Shown in pieces: positions 5,999 to 13,744 of a stretch of 24,250 nt of DNA. The notes beneath the pieces were generated by a model that worked only from the letters and a program-made list of their open reading frames with translations, was not told where the DNA came from and did no database searches. Position numbers and translations under genes: made by a program. The stretch is from the IMG/VR virus record IMGVR_UViG_3300043466_001378, positions 1 through 24,250 of that record; one strand, given 5' to 3'. Positions within the stretch are counted from its first letter, which is position 1. Every line of letters starts with the position of its first letter. The stretch is from a virus.

Positions 5999-6229
5999 AT
6001 GTGGAATTGGATTAATAACACAGATCTTGGCAGAGCATTACGCTCCTACGTTGTCTCTTTTGTCACCGTAGTCCTTGGTCTATTCATTGCAGATGGCGCT
6101 GATGTTTTTGCAGTATCTGCAACAGATTTAAAATCATGGTTGGCAGCGGGGCTTGCTGCTGTTCTTCCAGTAGTGGTGACTGCTCTTAATAAGAGTGATC
6201 CAAGGTACGGATTCAAGAATAATGACTGA
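5999..6229 (+). CDS. Putative holin, 76 aa, two membrane segments
   Basis: Two hydrophobic segments (about residues 15-38, SYVVSFVTVVLGLFIADG, and 47-64, WLAAGLAAVLPVVVTALN) follow a short polar N-terminus, and the C-terminus carries a DPRYG motif of the kind seen in r1t-like holins of phages of Gram-positive hosts. Holins permeabilise the membrane at a set time so that the endolysin can reach the wall. The frame is open from a TTG at 5987, but ATG 5999-6001 follows GGAGG by five bases and is the clear start. It overlaps the next small gene by eight bases and lies just upstream of the amidase, the normal lysis-cassette position. Confidence 0.75.
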   Translation: MWNWINNTDLGRALRSYVVSFVTVVLGLFIADGADVFAVSATDLKSWLAAGLAAVLPVVVTALNKSDPRYGFKNND

Positions 6230-6350
6230 CGTAGTTGGATCTTTTGATTTGGCAGACTTCGATATTGATCAATCCCCCAAAAACTTTATTCCAAAAGAAG
6301 TAGAGCCAAACACACCAGTTCTTGATAAGGATGATGATGCAAATGGCTAA
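6222..6350 (+). CDS. Acidic 42-aa protein between holin and endolysin
   Basis: ATG 6222-6224 overlaps the holin stop (ATGACTGA) and its TAA (6348-6350) overlaps the endolysin start (ATGGCTAA), so translation is probably coupled on both sides. The product is acidic (DLADFDIDQ and LDKDDDANG) with a central Pro/Lys stretch and no membrane segment. It is too short for a fold to be recognised. It may mainly act as a coupling ORF or be a lysis modulator; both are guesses. Confidence 0.55.
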   Translation: MTDVVGSFDLADFDIDQSPKNFIPKEVEPNTPVLDKDDDANG

Positions 6351-7281
6351 TCCTAGTCCTTCCGAAATTAGACAAGCACTATTAGATTTCGGAGTAGACG
6401 TTAAATTTTATCAAGGATGGGATACTGTTGGACGCCCATGGCAGGGTCCAGATGGCTCACCAGGATTAACTGGTGGAGTAATTCATCATACTGCAAATCC
6501 AAACGCCAAGGTTGGCGGTAGCATAAATGGAGTTCTTGGCTGGGCGGTAACTGCATATGATAAGCCAGTTTGCAATATGTTAATCGGAAAAGATGCAAAT
6601 CAGGGAACATGGCTACTAGCCGCAGGAAGCGTGTATCATTGTGGAGATGGAGGCCCAGTTCCAGCATTAGGAATTCCTTCAAGGGGATATCTAGGCCAAA
6701 CAAGATTATTTGGAATTGAAATTGATGATCCAGGAGTAAGTCCTGGAACTATTACAGAATATCAAATTGAAAATACATCAAAAACAATGGCAGCATTGGC
6801 GCAACTTGCTGTATGGAACATTGATAAATCAATTCTAACTCACAAGTGCTATACAGATGGATGTCATGGAGCAAATCCAAATGGCCCCTCCCCTTGCGTC
6901 GGAAGAAAGAATGATACTTTAGATGGACCATGGGCAACATGGCCTGGAGATCAAACTCCTAAGGAATATAATGCTTTATGGTGGAGAGATAAGATTAAAT
7001 CATACTCTACACCAAGGACATGGGATGGAACTATTCCTTCTCGTACTGCCTGCCTTAAATCATATACCGACAAAATTAATAATAAGGCTGCATGGAGATT
7101 AGCATGTAGGCTATATGATGTTGGTGTAAAAAGAAGGCCAGCCGCAGCACTAGGCACTCAAGAATATCCATTGATTGCTATGAAAAAATATCAAGAGCAA
7201 ATAGGCATTAGATTAGAAAGGCAAGACGGTCTTCCAAATAAGACTACATGGATAAAGTTATTTGGTAAAGATAAGCCATAA
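6343..7281 (+). CDS. Endolysin: N-acetylmuramoyl-L-alanine amidase with C-terminal wall-binding region, 312 aa
   Basis: The N-terminal half is an Amidase_2/PGRP-type domain: GVIHHTANP (45-53) with zinc ligand H48, VYHCGDGG (97-104), FGIEIDDPG (123-131), THKC (166-169) with H167, and GRKND (187-191), which corresponds to the usual GRKxD zinc-ligand loop. It cuts the bond between MurNAc and the stem peptide. A linker leads to a C-terminal region (about 228-312) ending in KKYQEQIGI and DGLPNKTTWIKLFG, like peptidoglycan-binding domains. No signal peptide, so release depends on the holin. Alternative in-frame starts exist at 6331-6337 (ATG repeats; AAGGA gives 6337 good spacing); 6343 is chosen for its eight-base overlap with the upstream stop. 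Confidence 0.88.
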   Translation: MANPSPSEIRQALLDFGVDVKFYQGWDTVGRPWQGPDGSPGLTGGVIHHTANPNAKVGGSINGVLGWAVTAYDKPVCNMLIGKDANQGTWLLAAGSVYHCGDGGPVPALGIPSRGYLGQTRLFGIEIDDPGVSPGTITEYQIENTSKTMAALAQLAVWNIDKSILTHKCYTDGCHGANPNGPSPCVGRKNDTLDGPWATWPGDQTPKEYNALWWRDKIKSYSTPRTWDGTIPSRTACLKSYTDKINNKAAWRLACRLYDVGVKRRPAAALGTQEYPLIAMKKYQEQIGIRLERQDGLPNKTTWIKLFGKDKP

Positions 7282-7297
7282 TTAATGCATTATAGTT

Positions 7298-7328
7298 AGC
7301 CCGTCATCTCTGACGGGCTTTCTGTATT
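7298..7328 (+). terminator. Strong intrinsic terminator after the endolysin
   Basis: AGCCCGTCA and TGACGGGCT form a perfect 9-bp stem with loop TCTC, followed by TTCTGTATT. It ends the nrdJ-lysis unit before the tail-fibre promoter at 7341. Confidence 0.9.
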
Positions 7329-7340
7329 AGATATGATAGA

Positions 7341-7349
7341 TGATATAAT
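7341..7349 (+). promoter_or_regulatory. Extended -10 promoter for the tail-fibre operon
   Basis: TGA-TATAAT, directly after a terminator and upstream of a ribosome-binding site (AAAGAGGTG at 7358-7366). No clear -35 was seen, which an extended -10 tolerates. Confidence 0.6.
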
Positions 7350-7375
7350 TTAACTTGAAAGAGGTGTCTGTATTG

Positions 7376-7717
7376 ATGGAAGATGTAAACTTTAAAGTTG
7401 TTCAGGGTGATACTTTCAGCATTCAAGTCACTTACACAAATCCTAGTGGAACACCAATAAATTTAACTAATTATTCTGCTAGGATGGATGTAAGGAATGA
7501 ACCCGCTGGAAAAGTTTTGTGTGCATCAATCACAAATGGAAACGGTATAACTATTAATGGATCAACTGGAGTTTTATCAATAACATTTAGCCCAGCACAA
7601 ACAAGAAGATTTACTACTCCTTCTGCTGCCTACCAACTACAAATTGCTAGTATTGGTGGGCAATACACAACAATACTTAAAGGATTCCTATCTGTTTATC
7701 CTGCGGTGGTACGATGA
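7376..7717 (+). CDS. Small beta-sandwich tail/baseplate protein, 113 aa
   Basis: The pattern FKVVQGDTFSIQVTYTNPSG, PINLTNYSARMDVR and the closing ILKGFLSVYP is that of small all-beta domains common at the start of phage tail-fibre and baseplate operons (BppU N-terminal-like). Probable role: connector or structural protein of the tail appendage. The ribosome-binding site AAAGAGGTG serves either ATG 7376 or the preceding TTG 7373 (better spacing); the longer TTG start at 7355 is unlikely because it precedes the ribosome-binding site. Its stop overlaps the next gene (ATGA). Confidence 0.7.
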   Translation: MEDVNFKVVQGDTFSIQVTYTNPSGTPINLTNYSARMDVRNEPAGKVLCASITNGNGITINGSTGVLSITFSPAQTRRFTTPSAAYQLQIASIGGQYTTILKGFLSVYPAVVR

Positions 7718-8031
7718 CCAATAATGTAAATGTACAATTAACAGAAAATAATGTAATTGTAGATGCTGTTGGCGTTCAAGGACCACAGGGTACTCAGGGT
7801 CCACAAGGCCCACAGGGTCCACAAGGAGATCCAGGTATAGGATCTTATGTTCATACACAGGGAACTGCATCAAGTACATGGACAATTAATCATAATTTAG
7901 GATTTTTCCCTAACGTTGAAATCGTTGACTCTGCAGGAACTTCTGTAATTGGAAATTATCAGTTTACTAATGTAAATACAGTTGTTGCTACATTTACAGG
8001 CGCTTTCGCTGGAAAGGCATATTTATCATGA
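7714..8031 (+). CDS. Collagen-like tail protein, 105 aa
   Basis: After a beta-rich start (1-19) come eight Gly-X-Y triplets (G20 to G41, mostly GPQ), which should form a short collagen-type trimeric stalk. A small C-terminal domain follows (WTINHNLGFFPNVEIVDSAG, 61-80, to AGKAYLS), which is a recurrent phage-fibre tip domain. Only P40 is in the Y position that collagen prolyl hydroxylases prefer. The start overlaps the previous stop (ATGA). It probably trimerises as a short fibre or a fibre connector. Confidence 0.75.
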   Translation: MTNNVNVQLTENNVIVDAVGVQGPQGTQGPQGPQGPQGDPGIGSYVHTQGTASSTWTINHNLGFFPNVEIVDSAGTSVIGNYQFTNVNTVVATFTGAFAGKAYLS

Positions 8032-8046
8032 GAGGTGGAATAATAA

Positions 8047-9102
8047 ATGGCTAAGAGATTCTTAGTTAGTTTAGACCTCGGCACCAATGAATTGCAGAAT
8101 GCCGTAATTCAAAATCTGCCAGCGGCTTCTGAGCCTACTGGCGTAAAGGGTCGGGTCTACTTTGATTCAACAAATAATAAGTTAAAGGTTTATGATGGCA
8201 CTACATGGCAGCCATTAGCAATTGGAGGAAGTGCTGCATCAACAGTTACACTAGAAGGTGACGTAACTGGTACAGCAAATGTTTCTTCTGGAACAATTAC
8301 TATTAGCACAACAATTGCTTCTAACTCCGTAGCACTTGGAACAGATACTACAGGAAACTATGTAAATGACATTACAGGTGGAACTGGAGTAACAGTTACT
8401 GGAACTGCAGGAGAAGGATGGACTCCAACAGTTGCAATTGGTCAGGCAGTTGGAACATCAGATTCAGTTTCTTTCGCTGGAGGTACATTCTCTGGAGATG
8501 TTGCTGTTAATGGTGGAGATCTTACCACTACAGTAACAGGAACTGCAACACTTTTTAATGCTAATGCAACAACATTAAATATTGGTGGAGCAGCAACCAC
8601 AATATCAATTGGTGCTAATAGTGGTAATACAACCGTAAATAATAGTTTAATTGTTACTGGAGATCTTACAGTAAATGGAACAACAACTACTCTTAATACA
8701 ACAAATCTTGCAGTAGAAGATAATACAGTTGTTCTAAATTCTGGTGTTACTGGATCACCATCACTAGATGCTGGAATTGAAGTTGAACGCGGCACATCTG
8801 ACAATGTTTCTATTTTATGGAACGAAACTTCCGATAAGTGGACATTTACAAATAACGGTTCAACCTACTTTGATATGGTTCGTAAGTTTACTGGTGATGT
8901 AACTGGAGATAGCACAAATTCTTCTTTTGCTATTACACATAATTTAGGAACTAGAGAAGTACAGGTGCAAGTTTATGATGCTGCATCACCATACGATACA
9001 GTAGAGGTTGATGTAGAAAGAACAAGCACAAGTGTTGTTACTATTAAGTTTGCAAGCAATGTCGCTACAGGAACAAACTACAAGGTAGTTATAGTAGGAT
9101 AA
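8047..9102 (+). CDS. Tail fibre protein, 351 aa
   Basis: The N-terminus MAKRFLVSLDL and GRVYFDSTNNKLKVYDGTTW (about 36-55) form a fibre-anchor module that recurs in the next gene. Then come Thr/Gly/Asn-rich beta-repeats, and the widely shared fibre motif VEDNTVVLNSG and DAGIEVERG (about 225-250) followed by WNETSDKWTF, and a C-terminal beta domain (AITHNLGTREVQVQVYDA). Such proteins form trimeric host-recognition fibres. Ribosome-binding site GAGAGGTGGAATAATAA is strong. No catalytic residues seen. Confidence 0.82.
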   Translation: MAKRFLVSLDLGTNELQNAVIQNLPAASEPTGVKGRVYFDSTNNKLKVYDGTTWQPLAIGGSAASTVTLEGDVTGTANVSSGTITISTTIASNSVALGTDTTGNYVNDITGGTGVTVTGTAGEGWTPTVAIGQAVGTSDSVSFAGGTFSGDVAVNGGDLTTTVTGTATLFNANATTLNIGGAATTISIGANSGNTTVNNSLIVTGDLTVNGTTTTLNTTNLAVEDNTVVLNSGVTGSPSLDAGIEVERGTSDNVSILWNETSDKWTFTNNGSTYFDMVRKFTGDVTGDSTNSSFAITHNLGTREVQVQVYDAASPYDTVEVDVERTSTSVVTIKFASNVATGTNYKVVIVG

Positions 9103-9107
9103 TTTTG

Positions 9108-9137
9108 TAAGTGTGGGGGTTCCGGCCCCCACACTTA
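9108..9137. other. 12-bp perfect hairpin between the two fibre genes
   Basis: TAAGTGTGGGGG pairs with CCCCCACACTTA around loop TTCCGG. No U-tract follows in either direction. It ends about 5 nt before the AGGAG of the next gene. It could be an attenuator, an RNA-processing or stabilising hairpin, or a factor-dependent pause site. Confidence 0.75.
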
Positions 9138-9152
9138 ACAATAGGAGTTAAT

Positions 9153-11813
9153 ATGGCTAAAAGATTTTTAACAGCATTAAATTTATCACCTTCTGCCTCT
9201 GATCCAGCAACTGGTTCAGAGGGTGATGCATATTTTAACTCCTCATCTAATAAAATTAGAGTTTATTATGATGGCGCGTGGAATGATTTATCAGGAGGCG
9301 GCGGTGGCGGATCAAGCAACTCCTTTGAAACAATATCCACCCCATCTGGAACATCTCCAGTAGCAAGTTCTTCAACAGATACATTAATTATTACTGCTGG
9401 TACAGGAATGGTTATAACAGGATCATCATCTACCGACACAGTAGATTTTGCAACGAATGCTACTTCATCGAATACCGCTTCTACAATCGTTTCTAGAGAT
9501 GCAGATCAGGCATTTGATATTACCGCCATCGACTTTGATACTACAGATAGCATTGCTGCTGCTGTAGGTAGATTAACATGGGACAGCGGAGAAGGCACCC
9601 TTAGCCTTGGTTTAAAAAACGGCAATATAAATCTTCAAGTAGGTCAAGAAAATGTAACATTATGTTATAACGGGACTGGATCAACAATAACAAAAGGTTC
9701 AGTAGTTTATATTTCTGGGGCACAAGGACAAAGACCATCCATAACACTTTCTAATGCTTATACGGAGGCAGCATCCAGCAAGACGTTTGGTGTAGTTGCA
9801 GAAAATATTTTAAATGAAGAAGAAGGCTTTGTTTGTACATTTGGAATAATAACTGGAATAGATACATCATCATTCACCGCTGGACAAGCATTATGGCTAT
9901 CTTCCACGGCTGGACAATTTACAAATGTAAGACCTACACAGCCATTTCATGCAGTATTTATAGGATATTGTTTAAATGTTAACTCATCCTCTGGTCGCAT
10001 TTTTGTTAATCCTCAAAATGGATATGAACTTCAAGAACTTCATAATGTTTTAATAAATGGTATTGCCGATAACCATATTATTTCTTATGACAATGCAACA
10101 TCACTATGGAAAAATCAGGCACTTGTAGATGCAATTAAAGAAGTTGATGGAGCGTCATCAGGAATAGATGCAGATCTTTTAGATGGTGAACAAGGTTCAT
10201 ATTATTTAGATTGGACAAATGCTACCAATAAACCAGACCCCGTAATTACTTTGGGTGGAGATCTTACTGGATCAGTAACTCTCACAGATCTAACTAGTCA
10301 AACTTTAACAGCGTCAGTAGTAGATGATTCTCATAATCATACAACCTCTACAATTACAAACTTTACAGAAGATGTTCAAGATGTTGTGGGTGGGATGGTT
10401 TCATCTAATACTGAATCAGGAATTTCAGTAACTTATGATGATGAAAATGGAAAAATAAACTTCGACGTTAATGATCCAACGGTTACTTTAGACGGAGACA
10501 TTACTGGCTCTGCTACAATGACCAATTTAGGAAATATTTCAATCACTACTACAAATACTGATAAAGGATCTTCACAAAATATATTTAAAAATGTAGTTGT
10601 TGGGGCAACAACCATAGTTGCTGATTCAAATGATGATACCTTAACAATATCTGCAGGAACTGGAATTGGAGTTCAGGGAAATGCAACAACAGATACCGTA
10701 ACAATATCTAATGAAGGTGTTACAGGTATTTCTGGAACTACAAATCAAATTACCGCCTCTGCATCTACTGGAAGCGTAACCCTATCATTGCCAAATGCTG
10801 TTACTTTCCCAGGAACAGTTACTCTTAATGCAGATCCAACACAAGACCTACAAGCAGCAACAAAACAATATGTTGATTCAGTTGCACAAGGCTTACATAT
10901 TCACGCATCCTGTGCTGCTGCAACAACAACAAACATAACTGATCTTTCCACTCCACCAGCCGCTATTGATAATATAACTTTAACAACTAATATGAGAGTT
11001 CTTGTTAAAAATCAATCAACAACCTCTCAAAATGGAATTTATGTATTTAATGGAACATCGTTAGTTAGAGCATCCGACTTTGATTCTGCCGTAGAAATTG
11101 ATGGCGGGGACTTTGTATTCGTAACAGGCGGAACAACAAATAATGATACTGGATGGGTACAAACAGAAATTGTAGGAACAGTAGGATCAGACCCAATTAT
11201 CTTTACCCAATTCTCTGGTGCTGGTACATATACTGCAGGAACTGGTATAACATTAAGTGGAAATCAATTTTCCAATGCTGGAGTTTTAAGCGTCAATGGG
11301 TCTACAGGAGCAATAACAAATATTGCAACTACTAGTGGAAAACTTTCTCAGTTTGCTGCAACAACATCTTCTGAATTAGCAGGGGTCATTTCAGATGAAA
11401 CTGGATCTGGTTCTCTCGTTTTTGCTAATTCTCCAACATTTAGTGGTACTGTAACTTCATCTGGACCGATAGATCTTGAATCTACAGCCCTTTTTGATAT
11501 TACTAATACATCAGTATCCTCAAATAGCATTGTAACAGTTGATAGTTCATCAGCATCAACATATAGAAGTGCTGAGTATATTGTCCAGGTTACACAAGGA
11601 TCAAAATATACTGTATCTAAGTTGATAATGATTCATGATGGAACTACTGCTCATATTACAGAATATGCATTAATTGAATTAGGTGCCTCTAGAATACCAC
11701 TTACATTAGCATGTAATCTATCTGGAGGTAATATACTTCTTCAAGCAACAATTACTGATGCTGCTAGTACTAATGCTACTGTAAGAGTAATTAAGACATT
11801 GATTGTGGTATAA
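9153..11813 (+). CDS. Long tail fibre protein, 886 aa
   Basis: N-terminal anchor MAKRFLTALNL and GDAYFNSSSNKIRVYYDGAW (about 29-48) parallels the 351-aa fibre protein; a Gly stretch (GGGGGG) links to the shaft. Recognisable fibre modules follow: NLQVGQENVTLCYNGTGSTI with the VYISGAQGQRP domain (about 165-290), several VTLDGDITGSATMTN-type beta repeats, ATKQYVDSVAQGLHIHASC (about 568-586), and a C-terminal domain with IMIHDGTTAHITEYA that recurs in phage fibres. The frame is open from 9111 through the hairpin, but the ATAGGAGTTAAT site fixes ATG 9153. Likely a trimeric receptor-binding or side fibre. Confidence 0.83.
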   Translation: MAKRFLTALNLSPSASDPATGSEGDAYFNSSSNKIRVYYDGAWNDLSGGGGGGSSNSFETISTPSGTSPVASSSTDTLIITAGTGMVITGSSSTDTVDFATNATSSNTASTIVSRDADQAFDITAIDFDTTDSIAAAVGRLTWDSGEGTLSLGLKNGNINLQVGQENVTLCYNGTGSTITKGSVVYISGAQGQRPSITLSNAYTEAASSKTFGVVAENILNEEEGFVCTFGIITGIDTSSFTAGQALWLSSTAGQFTNVRPTQPFHAVFIGYCLNVNSSSGRIFVNPQNGYELQELHNVLINGIADNHIISYDNATSLWKNQALVDAIKEVDGASSGIDADLLDGEQGSYYLDWTNATNKPDPVITLGGDLTGSVTLTDLTSQTLTASVVDDSHNHTTSTITNFTEDVQDVVGGMVSSNTESGISVTYDDENGKINFDVNDPTVTLDGDITGSATMTNLGNISITTTNTDKGSSQNIFKNVVVGATTIVADSNDDTLTISAGTGIGVQGNATTDTVTISNEGVTGISGTTNQITASASTGSVTLSLPNAVTFPGTVTLNADPTQDLQAATKQYVDSVAQGLHIHASCAAATTTNITDLSTPPAAIDNITLTTNMRVLVKNQSTTSQNGIYVFNGTSLVRASDFDSAVEIDGGDFVFVTGGTTNNDTGWVQTEIVGTVGSDPIIFTQFSGAGTYTAGTGITLSGNQFSNAGVLSVNGSTGAITNIATTSGKLSQFAATTSSELAGVISDETGSGSLVFANSPTFSGTVTSSGPIDLESTALFDITNTSVSSNSIVTVDSSSASTYRSAEYIVQVTQGSKYTVSKLIMIHDGTTAHITEYALIELGASRIPLTLACNLSGGNILLQATITDAASTNATVRVIKTLIVV

Positions 11814-11814
11814 T
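11806..11814 (+). promoter_or_regulatory. Extended -10 promoter TGG-TATAAT
   Basis: The 12-mer TGGTATAATTAA overlaps the stop codon of the 886-aa fibre gene and recurs exactly at 13385 and 17263. Transcription would start near 11821, 27 nt before the GTG start of the next gene. Confidence 0.45.
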
Positions 11815-11847
11815 TAAATCAAATAAATCCTGGGGAGAGTGAACTAG

Positions 11848-12384
11848 GTGGCAGATAAGAATTTTAGGGTAAAAAATGCCCTAGAACTTGGAACTGGAAC
11901 AATTACAGTAGGTGCGAATACTGTAACACTACCTTCATCTACAGATACATTAGTTGGAAGAACTACGTCAGATACTCTAACTAATAAAACATTTCAAAGT
12001 CCAGAAGAAATTGTTACTGTTTCAGCAACAGCCGCTACCGGAACAATTAACTTTGATGTAATTACACAATCAGTTTTATATTACACAAGTAATGCTACTG
12101 CTAACTGGACATTAAATATTAGAGGAAACTCTTCAACTACCTTAAACTCTATATTGCCTGTTGGGTCTGCAATTACTTTAACATTTTTAGTTACACAAGG
12201 TGCTACAGCATATTATCAAACAGCATTGCAAATAGATGGCAGTTCTATAACTCCAGAATGGCAAGGCGGATCAGCACCAACTGTAGGTAATCCATCAGGA
12301 ATAGATGCATATTCATTTACTATTATAAAAACAGCGTCTACACCAACATATGTTGTACTAGGCTCATTAACAGGGTTTGCATAA
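11848..12384 (+). CDS. Tail fibre-associated protein, 178 aa
   Basis: Starts at GTG 11848 after GGGGAGAGTGAACTAG. The N-terminus (ADKNFRVKNALELGTGTITV) and DTLVGRTTSDTLTNKTFQSP (about 33-52) are typical of phage fibre proteins; the rest is an all-beta domain (about 55-178) with the shape of a short tip. A similar opening occurs in fibre genes of marine and freshwater phages. Probably a shorter fibre or tip component; receptor unknown. Its stop and the next start share one base (TAATG). Confidence 0.7.
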   Translation: MADKNFRVKNALELGTGTITVGANTVTLPSSTDTLVGRTTSDTLTNKTFQSPEEIVTVSATAATGTINFDVITQSVLYYTSNATANWTLNIRGNSSTTLNSILPVGSAITLTFLVTQGATAYYQTALQIDGSSITPEWQGGSAPTVGNPSGIDAYSFTIIKTASTPTYVVLGSLTGFA

Positions 12385-13451
12385 TGCCGTTAATATCATC
12401 TTTATCTGCTGGCGCAAAAGCATTTGGTATCTATGCATTGTTAGCATTATCATCTGTTGTAGATCTATTTACTAGAAGTGATAATGCTACAAGTTTAGGC
12501 TCAGTTAAAGGACAAAATTGGAAGGTTTGGCGAGGTGTCTGGGGGATTGCTGCAAATAAGGCGTCTTCTTCTAGTTCTGCAGCGACTAACGCACTTGCTA
12601 CTCTTAGGTTTACCAAGACAGATGTGACAGTAAGTATCTCTGGCGCAGATCCAGGAACTGGAGCATCATTCTGGGTAACAGATGCAGATAACTGGTATGC
12701 ATCTGTTTATACTCAGAATCAGGTATGTCAAACATGTTCTAACTGTAATGCCTGGAATACACCTAATTGTGTTGGATGGGCAGTAGGAAATTGTGCTAAC
12801 GGAACGGTATGTTGTGGAGGATTTAATACCTCCACCTGTACTGGCAATTCTTATACCCTAGGACCGTGCATTACTTGGTCATTAGGGTCATGTATCACTT
12901 GGACTCTTGGAAACTGTACTGTATGGAATAGTGCAAATTCTGGCAACAGAGCGCCACCTTATGGATTCTGCTTCTCTCCATCTAGAAATCCATCTACATG
13001 TAACCAAAGAAATCCATCTACATGTAACCAAAGAAATCCATCTACATGTAACCAATGGAATGCCTCTAATTGTAATGCATTCTGCTGCAATGGAGCGTTT
13101 GAAAACTGGTCGCCATATTGCACATCGTTTTCATTTTCATGTAGTTCATTCTTTACTTTCTCATGCAATTGTACTACAGAGCATAGAATTTCATTAATTA
13201 GTTCTATACTAGGGTCTGTCAGTACTTTAAGTAATAATTTATTTAGCAGCGCGATTCAATCATTTAAAACAATTTTATCTGGAAATCAAGCAACTATTTC
13301 TGCATATTCAACAACAACATATAATAGTCAGATTGGGAACTCTGTTGTTACAAATATTACTTCTCCTACTAAATATACTCAGCATGGTATAATTAAGTCA
13401 ACTTCTAATTATTCACAGGGTTCTGCTATAGACGAATTTGGAGTAAGTTGA
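12384..13451 (+). CDS. Cysteine-rich tail protein with octad Cys repeats, 355 aa
   Basis: Residues 28-110 (LFTRSDNATSLG through NWKVWRGVWGIAANKA to ADNWYASVY) resemble a concanavalin/LamG-like fold common in phage and secreted proteins. At 115-263 there is an insertion with 22 Cys, many exactly eight residues apart (121, 129, 137; 144, 152; 162, 170, 178; 206, 214, 222, 230; 253, 261), often as CxxW. Three near-identical NPSTCNQR units occur at 202-225. The C-terminal part (264-355) is Ser/Thr-rich and resumes the beta pattern. There is no signal peptide. The Cys array could bind metals or form a disulphide ladder after release from the cell; function otherwise unknown. It sits among fibre genes, so an external virion location is likely. 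Confidence 0.7.
   Translation: MPLISSLSAGAKAFGIYALLALSSVVDLFTRSDNATSLGSVKGQNWKVWRGVWGIAANKASSSSSAATNALATLRFTKTDVTVSISGADPGTGASFWVTDADNWYASVYTQNQVCQTCSNCNAWNTPNCVGWAVGNCANGTVCCGGFNTSTCTGNSYTLGPCITWSLGSCITWTLGNCTVWNSANSGNRAPPYGFCFSPSRNPSTCNQRNPSTCNQRNPSTCNQWNASNCNAFCCNGAFENWSPYCTSFSFSCSSFFTFSCNCTTEHRISLISSILGSVSTLSNNLFSSAIQSFKTILSGNQATISAYSTTTYNSQIGNSVVTNITSPTKYTQHGIIKSTSNYSQGSAIDEFGVS
12986..13054 (+). repeat. 24-bp in-frame tandem repeat, about 2.9 copies
   Basis: Exact copies begin at 12986, 13010 and 13034 (the last is 21 bases). Each encodes one NPSTCNQR-type octad. The unit is a multiple of three, so copy-number change would keep the frame. Confidence 0.85.
13385..13393 (+). promoter_or_regulatory. 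Extended -10 motif inside the Cys-rich gene
   Basis: TGGTATAATTAA, identical to the motif at 11806 and 17263, lies about 60 bp before the 97-aa gene. It could drive the downstream cassette independently. It also encodes amino acids, so chance is possible. Confidence 0.35.
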
Positions 13452-13744
13452 TGAAAAAAAGAGATACATATAGATCATATTTAATTAAAAGATTACTAGG
13501 ACTAGATAATACCTACTATAAGCCAAATCCAAAATTTAGTAGAGCAGGAGAAGCCCCAACGCACCTTGCTCTCGTTATTGATGGAATTGTTGAGGATATA
13601 ATACATTGTGATGAAAGATTCGGAGACATTCTTTTAAGCAATCCTAAAATAATTGATCTAGGGAAAAACTTTAGTAATGTAAATATATTAGATACATATG
13701 ATGAAAATTCTAATACATTCTATTCAGAGAGTAAAAATGTCTGA
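13451..13744 (+). CDS. Small protein with LALVIDG domain, 97 aa
   Basis: ATG 13451 shares one base with the upstream stop (TGATG). After a basic N-terminus (1-25) the segment HLALVIDGIVEDIIHCDERFGDILLSNPKIIDLG (about 38-71) and the closing YDENSNTFY form a small beta-alpha domain that is paralogous to the product of 13964-14173. Unknown family, but proteins with this pattern are common beside phage structural genes. A structural accessory role is possible. Confidence 0.65.
   Translation: MKKRDTYRSYLIKRLLGLDNTYYKPNPKFSRAGEAPTHLALVIDGIVEDIIHCDERFGDILLSNPKIIDLGKNFSNVNILDTYDENSNTFYSESKNV

Noticed and set aside
8442-8804. Leftward 120-aa open frame opposite the fibre gene
   Set aside because: Val/Thr-rich mirror of a Thr/Asn/Gly repeat gene; no start signal and no independent features.
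9111-9152. Upstream extension of the 886-aa fibre protein
   Set aside because: It would start inside the 12-bp hairpin without a ribosome-binding site; ATG 9153 has a clear one and matches the paralogous N-terminus.
12907-13197. Alternative-frame ORF with HVTKEIHL repeats
   Set aside because: It is the 24-bp repeat read in another frame; the main frame has full-length coding support.
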